This document shows positions 1 through 6,262 of a stretch of 6,921 nt of DNA, one piece after another. Below the pieces are notes generated by a model. That model was given only the letters and a program-made list of their open reading frames with translations. It did not search any database and was not told where the DNA came from. Numbering within the stretch: position 1 is the stretch's first letter; every line of letters starts with the position of its first letter. A program made the translations under genes and the position numbers. The DNA is taken from the NCBI GenBank assembly GCA_017940085.1, contig JAGAZK010000188.1, positions 1 through 6,921 of the forward strand, in the 5' to 3' direction. The DNA is from Campylobacter sp. (GTDB taxonomy: Bacteria > Campylobacterota > Campylobacteria > Campylobacterales > Campylobacteraceae).

Positions 1-2220
1 ACAGCAGCTCCAAATGCAAGAGCTGATAGTTCTTTGAAATCATACGGAGATGAGCTTGTAAGAAAAGCAATTAGTTGTGGAGTTCAAGTGCATGAAAGAC
101 CAAATGATATGGATAGTGCTGTTTGGCAACCTGCAGCTTTGGTCGTGTATGATTTCAAAATTCACAATGTAGAAGGTGTTGATTATGATAATTTAGTCGC
201 TACCGTCAAAGAAGAAGGAGAAACTCACACAGTTAATTTCAAAGCTAGACCTGATAGAATTATCGTAAATGATATAGAGGAAAATCCTAATCTAAAAAAT
301 CAAAGTGGCGTGGAGTTTTATAGAGATTGTGCTTCAAAAGATTGCGTGGTATTTGATGAATCTCCAGTTGCAGGACTTGGGTATCAAATAGACAAATCTA
401 AAAACGAAGGCTACCAAAAAGCAAATCCAATAAATTTAGCTCACAATTTCTTAGCAGTAGATGCGGACGGAAAAGTTGTCAAAGGCTATAATAGAACTGT
501 TGATGCTACGATTATGAGCGGTGTGCAAGATTTGTGTATAAAAGATGTCAAAGCCAAAGTAGAGTTTAAAAATGGTATTGGGTATCTATATACTGGCTCA
601 GATAAAAATGGCAAAGTATTTAAATATGACTATTCAGCTCCAACTTTTATCAAAATCATAGACGATACACTTGGCAAAATATCAACTCCGGGTTGTAAAA
701 AAGGTCAATTCCACAATACAACACACATAAAGAGTAAATTTACTGGCAGACTTGATAAATCAAATATGAATGTCCCTGTATGGCAAGGTGAAATTGGTTG
801 CGATTTGGTTTTGATAGAAAAACCAAAATCTCTAAGTGCTGATGATAGAGTTATTACTTATCCAAAAGCTTATCTTGGAAATGAATTATATGGTTCTTAT
901 GCGAGTTCGACTTTGACTGAAGAATATGCAAATTTACCACAAGAATTTTATACTCAAGGATATACTAATACTAAAAGCGATGAAATGTCTGGGGATTTTT
1001 GGTATAATTTTGCTCCAGCTAAATTTGAAGTATCCCACACAGCTAAAGATTATTTTGCAAATATGACATATTATGATAATTTGGACAAAAATAATTCAAT
1101 CTATGCCAAACTCGATCTAGATATGACTGCATACAATGGAGATGGTGCTAAAACAGTCGCCAAAGCCTATACCTCAGGCGATCTCAAACCAATATATCAA
1201 AGAAGCTACAAAGCTCCGATTAGAGGTTTTGCAAATGATATGAATTTGAGCCTAAAACTAACTAATGTCGATGTGAGTGGTATCAAGCTTACTTTAAATA
1301 CTCAAGATGCTAGTTTATTTAAGGCAGAAGGCAATTCTACAATCATACTTACCACAGCCAAAGAAGCTAATTTTAGTATTTTAAGAGATGCGTTTAAAGA
1401 CGGAAAAGTTTTGGTTAGCACAGGAGCAAATTTTGGCAGAGACCCACAAAATCCAATAAATCCAAAACCAGTAGTAGGAGATGATTTTGGGTTTGGATTT
1501 AAAGAGCATATCACAAACGAATCTTTAATAAAATTGCCTTCAGATAGTGGAGTTATCATAGACCCGGTAACTCAAAAACCAGTTACAAGCAAACCTGTTG
1601 GCAAAGCTACATTTTTCTATGGAAGATTGTTTGTGCCTAAACAAACACATACAGTTACTAAAACTCCTTTTGATTTCGAGTCTGATTCGTATTATGCTGT
1701 GTATTGTAATTTGGTAAATTGCGATAAATTGTATCCGCTTGTAGTAAGCACGGTGCAACCATCAGGAGCGGCAAATAATTATTTTGTTAATCTAGATTAT
1801 GCAAATCAAGCAAGTGTGTTAAACTCTGTGTATGGTTTTGAGATTGTCCAATCTGGGCTTGATATAAATGGTGGTGTTAGATTGGACAAAAGCAAAGCTT
1901 ATCCTTATTCAATCCAAAAATTAACATACAGTAAAGACTTTAGCCAAGTGCCTTTTAGCCCACAACAAGATGTGTATAATCTAAAAGCAACACCACTTTT
2001 AAATGGCGAACCAACTGATGTCTTGATAAGTAGTGAAGATTTCACTAATATTCCAGGAAGTAGCGGTGTGCCTCCAACAGATCCTTTTGTTCCTTTTATT
2101 GTCGAATTATCCAAAACAGCTCCAAAAGCAGCCACTTGGCATGGCGCTGGAGATGAGGGTGAAGTTTTGGGATTTGAATCTAATAAAACAAGCACCGGCA
2201 AAAGACGCATAAGTTATTAA
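1..2220 (+). CDS. Large MshQ/DUF6701-like surface protein, 3' part (5' end outside window)
   Basis: The frame is open from base 1 to the TAA at 2218-2220, so 739 C-terminal residues are visible and the true start lies upstream. The TTG at 34 has no ribosome binding site and is not a start. The fragment is rich in Asn, Thr, Ser, Tyr and Gly, has no obvious membrane helix and has eight cysteines, which fits a beta-rich exported protein. Several local patterns recall DUF6701 of MshQ-like pilus-associated proteins: RPDR at fragment residues 83-86, then a segment containing AVDADGKVVKGYN that resembles the DUF6701 'A-D-A-x-G-N-x-T-x-N-Y' type motif, YGRL at 540-543, and a C-terminal W713-HGAGDEG segment ending in KRRISY. 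No transmembrane anchor, LPXTG-like signal or autotransporter barrel is visible at the C-terminus. The gene ends 19 nt before a strong terminator and is not co-transcribed with nth, which points the other way. The family call comes from motif memory; the safe reading is a large putative surface or secreted protein. Confidence 0.8.
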   Translation, partial: TAAPNARADSSLKSYGDELVRKAISCGVQVHERPNDMDSAVWQPAALVVYDFKIHNVEGVDYDNLVATVKEEGETHTVNFKARPDRIIVNDIEENPNLKNQSGVEFYRDCASKDCVVFDESPVAGLGYQIDKSKNEGYQKANPINLAHNFLAVDADGKVVKGYNRTVDATIMSGVQDLCIKDVKAKVEFKNGIGYLYTGSDKNGKVFKYDYSAPTFIKIIDDTLGKISTPGCKKGQFHNTTHIKSKFTGRLDKSNMNVPVWQGEIGCDLVLIEKPKSLSADDRVITYPKAYLGNELYGSYASSTLTEEYANLPQEFYTQGYTNTKSDEMSGDFWYNFAPAKFEVSHTAKDYFANMTYYDNLDKNNSIYAKLDLDMTAYNGDGAKTVAKAYTSGDLKPIYQRSYKAPIRGFANDMNLSLKLTNVDVSGIKLTLNTQDASLFKAEGNSTIILTTAKEANFSILRDAFKDGKVLVSTGANFGRDPQNPINPKPVVGDDFGFGFKEHITNESLIKLPSDSGVIIDPVTQKPVTSKPVGKATFFYGRLFVPKQTHTVTKTPFDFESDSYYAVYCNLVNCDKLYPLVVSTVQPSGAANNYFVNLDYANQASVLNSVYGFEIVQSGLDINGGVRLDKSKAYPYSIQKLTYSKDFSQVPFSPQQDVYNLKATPLLNGEPTDVLISSEDFTNIPGSSGVPPTDPFVPFIVELSKTAPKAATWHGAGDEGEVLGFESNKTSTGKRRISY

Positions 2221-2239
2221 TTTATCCACACCTAATTTT

Positions 2240-2272
2240 AGTCGCTATAAATTTTTATAGCGACTTTTTTTT
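2240..2272 (+). terminator. Intrinsic terminator after the large surface protein gene
   Basis: An 11-bp perfect stem (2240-2250 pairing with 2255-2265, containing GTCGCTATAA and TTATAGCGAC) with a 4-nt loop runs straight into eight T residues (2265-2272). It lies 19 nt after the stop codon of the upstream gene and is the clear end of that transcript. Read from the minus strand the same hairpin is followed by TAAAATTAG rather than a U-tract, so it is a poorer terminator for nth. No better terminator for nth is visible. Confidence 0.9.
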
Positions 2273-2296
2273 GAATAAATTTTGTAGAAATAATCT

Positions 2297-2397
2297 AAAT
2301 TTGATTAAATTTGCTTATTAAATTTGAATAAATTTGATTAAATTTTGGACTAAATTTGAATAAATTTAATTAAATTTACCAAATGAGGGGCAAATTT
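2297..2397. repeat. Helically phased AAATTT array at the 3' end of nth
   Basis: AAATTT begins at 2297, 2307, 2320, 2330, 2340, 2352, 2362, 2372 and 2392. The steps are 10, 13, 10, 10, 12, 10, 10 and 20 nt, averaging about 10.6 nt per turn if the last step counts as two. Two 26-bp modules of three AAATTT blocks with 4-nt spacers (2320-2345 and 2352-2377) differ at one base and start 32 bp apart, about three helical turns. Phased A-tracts of the AAATTT type are known to bend DNA, so this stretch should be intrinsically curved. The array covers most of the noncoding spacer and enters the last codons of nth (…GKFN). There is no gene in 2221-2365. Confidence 0.75.
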
Positions 2398-2998
2398 GAT
2401 TTAAAAAACACTCATCACATTTTGGATTTATAGCTTTGCAAGTTTGTCTGCCAAACCAAATCATAGCTTGATGAAGGCGATTTAGATCTGTTTTGAAAAG
2501 CTTGGTTAATTCTTTATCGGCAAGCTCTGGAGTTTTGGCAGTGGTTAAATTTAATCTATGAGAGACCCTAAAAACATGCGTATCCACAGCCATAAAATTT
2601 GCACCCTTAGCTTCGATTAAAACTACATGAGCAGTTTTAATCCCAACCCCAGCAAGACTTAATAAATCTTTTTCATTTAATGGAATCTCGCCGCCAAATT
2701 TATCCACCACAGCTTTTGCCATTTGGATTAAATTACTAGCTTTGTTGTTAAAAAAACTGCAAGTTTGGATTAGATTTTTGAGTGTGGAGAGTTTGGCATT
2801 TGCTAGGTCAAATACGCTTGGGTATTTTTCAAAAAGTGCCGGAGTGATTAAATTTACTCGTTTGTCTGTGCATTGGGCTGAAAGTATCACGCATACGATT
2901 AATTCATAATTGTTTTTAAATACTAACTCGCTTGAAGCGTCTTTAAAATGCTCCAAAAACAAAGTTTTGACTTTTAAAATATCTTTTTTGTTTAGCAT
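2366..2998 (-). CDS. nth: Endonuclease III (DNA glycosylase/AP lyase)
   Basis: This cytoplasmic base-excision repair enzyme removes oxidised pyrimidines and nicks the resulting abasic site by beta-elimination. The 210-residue protein matches the usual length (E. coli Nth is 211). The N-terminal part carries the family segment ILSAQCTD (38-45). The helix-hairpin-helix is LAGVGIKTAHVV (115-126) with catalytic Lys121. Catalytic Asp139 sits in AVDTHVFRV (137-145). A complete C-terminal 4Fe-4S loop follows with Cys187, Cys194, Cys197 and Cys203, spaced C-x6-C-x2-C-x5-C. All key residues are present, so the enzyme should be active. The ATG at 2998 gives the natural N-terminus (MLNKKDILK), but there is no convincing Shine-Dalgarno sequence upstream, unlike the neighbouring genes. 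It is transcribed away from peb4 across a 103-bp spacer, and its 3' end lies in the phased AAATTT array. The same nth-peb4 arrangement is known in C. jejuni. Confidence 0.97.
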   Translation of the reverse strand: MLNKKDILKVKTLFLEHFKDASSELVFKNNYELIVCVILSAQCTDKRVNLITPALFEKYPSVFDLANAKLSTLKNLIQTCSFFNNKASNLIQMAKAVVDKFGGEIPLNEKDLLSLAGVGIKTAHVVLIEAKGANFMAVDTHVFRVSHRLNLTTAKTPELADKELTKLFKTDLNRLHQAMIWFGRQTCKAINPKCDECFLNQICPSFGKFN

Positions 2999-3010
2999 TT
3001 TGTAATTCTA
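2999..3010 (-). promoter_or_regulatory. Possible nth promoter giving a leaderless mRNA
   Basis: On the minus strand TAGAAT (plus-strand 3005-3010) lies six nucleotides before the A of the nth ATG at 2998. If it works as a -10 box, the transcription start would fall on or next to the start codon itself. That would explain why no AAGGA-type site is present. The AT-rich AAATTT blocks at 3014-3039 lie just upstream on this strand, where Campylobacter sigma70 promoters carry a periodic AT signal in place of a -35 box. A -10 box farther upstream in the AT-rich spacer is also possible. Confidence 0.35.
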
Positions 3011-3013
3011 GCT

Positions 3014-3039
3014 AAATTTAATCAAATTTGAATAAATTT
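3014..3039. repeat. Three AAATTT blocks at exact 10-bp spacing, between nth and peb4
   Basis: AAATTT starts at 3014, 3024 and 3034 with 4-nt spacers AATC and GAAT. This is the same 26-bp architecture as the modules at 2320-2345 and 2352-2377, so nth is flanked by related tracts on both sides. Relative to the likely peb4 transcription start (about 3077) the blocks are centred near -60, -50 and -40. That is where an AT-rich UP element or a curved upstream sequence would act. Confidence 0.6.
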
Positions 3040-3077
3040 TTATTCTTTATTAACTAGGTTTTGATATAATCCCAAGC
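3040..3077 (+). promoter_or_regulatory. Sigma70 promoter of the peb4-fba operon
   Basis: TATAAT at 3065-3070 is preceded by TGA (3062-3064), giving an extended -10 box of TGnTATAAT form. There is no recognisable -35 hexamer. Instead T-rich patches recur at about 3037-3041, 3043-3051 and 3059-3062, the periodic pattern described for the main sigma factor of Campylobacter. The expected start is about 3077, giving a leader of roughly 25 nt. The ribosome binding site AAGGA at 3091-3095 is 6 nt before the ATG of peb4. Confidence 0.8.
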
Positions 3078-3101
3078 TAATCTTTATACAAAGGAAAACA
3101 A

Positions 3102-3905
3102 ATGAAAAAAACCGTTTTAGCTTTAGCTTTAGTTGGCTCTTTGAGCTTAAATGCTGCTGTTTTAGCCACAGTAGATGGAGTAGAAATCACAGATCAAGAT
3201 CTAGCTCCACTTTTGGGTAATAACAAAGCCGAATTAGATAAATTACCTGATAATATCAAAAAATCATTGGTAGATAAAGTTATCGAAAGACAACTCATCA
3301 TAGCTCAAACAAAAAAAGAAAAAATCAACGAATCAAAAGAATACCAAAAAGCTCTTGAAGATATGAAGGAAAATCTACTTGTAAGTGTTTGGATGAAAAA
3401 ACAATTTGATTCTATCAAAATTAGCGATAGTGATGCTAAAAAATTCTACGACAAAAACAAAGAACAATTCGTAACTCCTGAGCAAGTTCGTGCTAAACAT
3501 ATCTTAGTAGCTCAACAAAGCGAAGCAGAAGAGATTTTAAAAGAACTCAAAAACCTAAAAGGTGAAGCTTTGGAAAAGAAATTTGCTGAAATTGCTTCGT
3601 CAAAATCAATCGATCAAGGCTCAGCTGTAAATGGTGGAGAACTTGGCTGGTTTGGCAAAACTCAAATGGTTCCAGAATTTGGTGATGCAGCTTTCAAACT
3701 CAAAAAAGGTCAAATTTCAGGTGTAGTAAAATCAAATTTTGGCTATCATATCATCTACAAACAAGACGCAAAAGCAAAATCAACAGTGCCTTTTGATCAA
3801 GTAAAAGAATCTATAACTCACAGACTAAAAGAAGAAAAACTTTCTTCATCAGTATCTAAAACACTAGATTCTCTAAAATCAAAAGCAAAAATCGAATACA
3901 AATAA
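3102..3905 (+). CDS. peb4: PEB4/SurA-like periplasmic peptidyl-prolyl isomerase and chaperone
   Basis: PEB4 (Cbf2) is a periplasmic parvulin-type cis-trans prolyl isomerase and chaperone that helps outer-membrane proteins fold; in C. jejuni it was first found as a major antigen and affects adhesion and biofilm. The 267-residue protein is close to the C. jejuni length. It has a Sec signal peptide (MKK, hydrophobic core 4-16) with a likely signal peptidase I site after Ala18 (LNA|A). A SurA-N-like helical chaperone region follows (about 22-120, starting ATVDGVEITDQDL). The rotamase domain lies at about 128-222, with AKHILV (131-136), GGELGWF (178-184), MVPEF (189-193) and FGYHII (213-218). A basic helical tail (to 267) probably packs with the N-terminal region. 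The start at 3102 is fixed by AAGGA at 3091-3095 and by the complete signal peptide. It is the first gene of the operon; its stop codon overlaps the ribosome binding site of fba. Confidence 0.95.
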   Translation: MKKTVLALALVGSLSLNAAVLATVDGVEITDQDLAPLLGNNKAELDKLPDNIKKSLVDKVIERQLIIAQTKKEKINESKEYQKALEDMKENLLVSVWMKKQFDSIKISDSDAKKFYDKNKEQFVTPEQVRAKHILVAQQSEAEEILKELKNLKGEALEKKFAEIASSKSIDQGSAVNGGELGWFGKTQMVPEFGDAAFKLKKGQISGVVKSNFGYHIIYKQDAKAKSTVPFDQVKESITHRLKEEKLSSSVSKTLDSLKSKAKIEYK

Positions 3906-3914
3906 GGATAAATA

Positions 3915-4982
3915 ATGGGAGCTTTAGACATAGTAAAACCGGGAGTTTTGAGCGGTAGCGATGCTCTAAAGCTCTATTATTACGCAAAAAGTGAAAATTT
4001 CGCAATTCCTGCTGTAAATGTAGTAGGAACAAACTCATTAAATGCAGTTTTAGAAGCTGCTAAGAGAGCAAATTCTCCAGTCATTATCCAGCTTAGCAAT
4101 GGCGGAGCCGCATTTTGGGCAGGTAAAGCTTGTGGTGGGGCAGCTGATGTTTTAGGAGCTGTAAGTGCAGCAAATCATGTAAGATTAGTCGCTGAACATT
4201 ATGGTGTGCCTGTGATTGTCCATACTGATCATGCTGCAAGAAAACTTTTGCCTTGGATAGACGGGTTGATTGTTGCAAATACTGAATACAAAGCTAGATT
4301 TGGCAAAGCTTTATTTACTTCTCACATGCTTGATCTTAGCGAAGAAAGCCTAGAATCAAATATCTCAACTTGCAAAGAATATTTACGAAAACTCAGCGAA
4401 CTTGATATTTGTTTGGAGCTTGAGCTTGGAGTAACAGGTGGTGAAGAAGATGGAGTAGATAATACAAATGTCGATAATGCCAAGCTCTATACTCAGCCAG
4501 AAGATGTAGCTTTTGCTTATGATGAATTAGGCAAGATTAGCGATAAATTTAGCATTGCAGCGAGTTTTGGCAATGTGCATGGAGTTTATAAACCAGGAAA
4601 TGTTATATTAAGACCAGAAATTCTAAAAAATTCTCAAGAATATATAAAAAACAAATTTAATCTCACAGATGATAAACCAGTAAGTTTTGTATTTCATGGC
4701 GGAAGTGGAAGTGATGAGAGCGATATAAAAGCCGCTGTGAGTTATGGTGTGATAAAAATGAATATTGACACAGATACACAATGGGCTTTTTGGGACGGCG
4801 TGAGAGATTATGAGCTTAAAAATCGTGGCTATTTGCAAGCTCAAATCGGCAATCCTGAGGGCGATGATAAACCAAACAAAAAATATTATGATCCTCGCAA
4901 ATGGTTAAGATGTGGCGAAGAATTTATGGCAAAAAGGCTTTTAGAAGCTTATGAAAATTTAAATTGCATAAACAAAAATTAG
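3915..4982 (+). CDS. fba: Class II fructose-1,6-bisphosphate aldolase
   Basis: This cytoplasmic zinc enzyme interconverts fructose-1,6-bisphosphate with dihydroxyacetone phosphate and glyceraldehyde-3-phosphate. In Campylobacter, where glycolysis is generally incomplete, it is thought to serve mainly gluconeogenesis. The 355-residue protein is of the FbaA type (E. coli 359) and collinear over its whole length. Visible sites are the SNGG phosphate loop (61-64), Asp105-His106 in VHTDHAA (catalytic Asp and zinc ligand), Glu170 in LELELG, TGGEEDG (174-180), the further zinc ligands His222 (GNVHGVYKPG) and His261 (FHGGSGS, 260-266), and NIDTDTQW (283-290). Nothing essential is missing. It starts 9 nt after peb4. 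AAGGA (3904-3908) overlaps the peb4 TAA, so translation is probably linked to peb4. The C-terminus LNCINKN is as I recall for C. jejuni Fba. Confidence 0.98.
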   Translation: MGALDIVKPGVLSGSDALKLYYYAKSENFAIPAVNVVGTNSLNAVLEAAKRANSPVIIQLSNGGAAFWAGKACGGAADVLGAVSAANHVRLVAEHYGVPVIVHTDHAARKLLPWIDGLIVANTEYKARFGKALFTSHMLDLSEESLESNISTCKEYLRKLSELDICLELELGVTGGEEDGVDNTNVDNAKLYTQPEDVAFAYDELGKISDKFSIAASFGNVHGVYKPGNVILRPEILKNSQEYIKNKFNLTDDKPVSFVFHGGSGSDESDIKAAVSYGVIKMNIDTDTQWAFWDGVRDYELKNRGYLQAQIGNPEGDDKPNKKYYDPRKWLRCGEEFMAKRLLEAYENLNCINKN

Positions 4983-5005
4983 TATTGATTTAAGCAAGGA
5001 TTAGC

Positions 5006-6262
5006 ATGGATAATGAGCTTTTAAGGGATTTTAAAATCCCTGAAAATACAAATAGAATTGAGTTTTTTGTATATTTAAAAATAATCTTTCTCCCGCTTTT
5101 GGTTTTTGTTTTGTTTTTGTTACTTCATTTAAACAAAGACAATGCTAAATTTGAAGTTATTTTAGGTCTTGTTGTAATGCTATTTTTTGTGTTTTTGTTT
5201 GCTAGACATAGTGCTGAGTTTGGCTGTTTTAGGTTTGAACGCAAAAAAAATAATTTCCAAAAAGATCTCAAAGACTATATTTTAAAAAATTTAATCACAA
5301 TATCAAAAGAAACAAAATCAAATGCGAAATTTGATGATTTTGTAGCTTCTTATGTAAGTGATGTCAGAAGTGATAGCTATGCGAGTATCGGTTCATGGAT
5401 ATTTCCGATGCTTGGTATATTTTGGACATTTTTGTCAATTTGTATAAATTTACCAGATTTCAAAAGCACAGATGCCGTTGCTTTGGAATTTGAGATTTCA
5501 AATTTGTTAAAAAATATTTCATCGGCTTTTTATTTGGCGATTTATGGAGTATTTTTGGGGCTTTGGTGGGTATTTTTTGAAAAAAGCGGTTTTAGTAGAT
5601 TTCAAAAACTTATCAATCGCCAAAAAACCGCAACTCAATCATTTTTTTGGGACGAAAAAGATTTAAATTATGCGTATTTGAAAGAAACTTTATCAAGTTT
5701 TACAAAAGTAAGCAAAGTATTTGAATATGTAAGCAATCAAGAGTTTTTCAAAGAACTCGACAATGCAGTTGAGAGAAAATTTAGCAATTTTATGAAACTC
5801 ATAGACAATGAAGAAAATGCTGTCAAAATAAGTGCTGAACATATCAAACACACTATGAGCGATATAGCAAAAGCACAAAAAGACCAAAAAGATTTAGCAA
5901 AAGTCCATAGCGATATAGTAAATGCGATTTATTCGTTTAATCAAAATTTACGCCAAATTCAATTAAATTTTAGCGAACAATACAATAGAGCTCAAAGCCT
6001 AAGTGATGAAAAATTTGCAAAACTAGAAAAAGCAATCATCGCTTTTAGCCAAAATATAATAAATTTAGAAGAAATTTTAGCCGATAAACAAAAGCCAAAA
6101 GTAGCTAAAGAAATTTTGCAAGATTTACCAAAAGATGCCAAAAAATCATCTAAAAAATATACCAAACCAGCGACTGTAGAAACAGTAGAGCGAGAAGTGG
6201 TAGATGATTCTGATGTGGTTTATGATCTCTTAATCCCAGAAGAGATTGAAGACAAAAAATGA
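5006..6262 (+). CDS. MotA/ExbB/ZorA-like four-helix membrane protein with long cytoplasmic tail
   Basis: The 418-residue protein corresponds by position to C. jejuni Cj0598, a putative membrane protein of unknown role. Predicted membrane helices are at about 20-41, 49-67, 127-148 and 172-191, with a charged 60-residue loop between the second and third. Helices 3 and 4 look like a MotA/TolQ/ExbB proton-channel domain: FPMLGIFWTF (133-142) followed by NLPDF (148-152), then SSAFYLAIYGVFLGLWWVFF (172-191). Thr141 aligns with the conserved Thr of the usual GxLGT motif, but the Gly before it is Trp140. Residues 192-418 form a hydrophilic tail with long helical, probably coiled-coil stretches (about 225-365) and an acidic end (IPEEIEDKK). 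This topology resembles ZorA of Zorya more than compact ExbB. AAGGA (4996-5000) is 5 nt before the ATG, 23 nt after fba. Its stop overlaps the next start (ATGA). The superfamily call is fairly secure; the function is not known. Confidence 0.85.
   Translation: MDNELLRDFKIPENTNRIEFFVYLKIIFLPLLVFVLFLLLHLNKDNAKFEVILGLVVMLFFVFLFARHSAEFGCFRFERKKNNFQKDLKDYILKNLITISKETKSNAKFDDFVASYVSDVRSDSYASIGSWIFPMLGIFWTFLSICINLPDFKSTDAVALEFEISNLLKNISSAFYLAIYGVFLGLWWVFFEKSGFSRFQKLINRQKTATQSFFWDEKDLNYAYLKETLSSFTKVSKVFEYVSNQEFFKELDNAVERKFSNFMKLIDNEENAVKISAEHIKHTMSDIAKAQKDQKDLAKVHSDIVNAIYSFNQNLRQIQLNFSEQYNRAQSLSDEKFAKLEKAIIAFSQNIINLEEILADKQKPKVAKEILQDLPKDAKKSSKKYTKPATVETVEREVVDDSDVVYDLLIPEEIEDKK
5024..5041. repeat. 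18-bp perfect palindrome inside the first codons of the MotA-like gene
   Basis: AGGGATTTTAAAATCCCT is a perfect inverted repeat with no spacer, covering codons 7-12. As RNA it could form a 7-bp stem with a TTAA loop about 18 nt after the start codon. It is followed by GAAAATAC, not a T-tract, so it is not an intrinsic terminator. It could be an operator for a dimeric regulator, an RNA hairpin affecting early translation or processing after fba, or a chance match in coding sequence. Confidence 0.5.

Noticed and set aside
34..36. TTG at 34 as the start of the first gene
   Set aside because: The frame is open to base 1, there is no ribosome binding site before it and no signal peptide after it; the gene simply begins outside the window.
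1302..2210. Minus-strand open frames inside the surface protein gene (1302-1559, 1540-1758, 1905-2210)
   Set aside because: They overlap each other and a clear plus-strand gene, lack ribosome binding sites and show no recognisable protein features; the same holds for those inside peb4/fba and the MotA-like gene.
2297..3039. AAATTT repeats as a CRISPR array or as transposon ends around nth
   Set aside because: The spacers are only 4 nt and not variable inserts; there is no transposase and no target duplication, and nth is in its conserved position.
5243..5250. A8 tract in the MotA-like gene as a phase-variable switch
   Set aside because: The frame is intact, and Campylobacter contingency loci typically use longer G/C tracts; an A8 tract is common in such AT-rich coding sequence.
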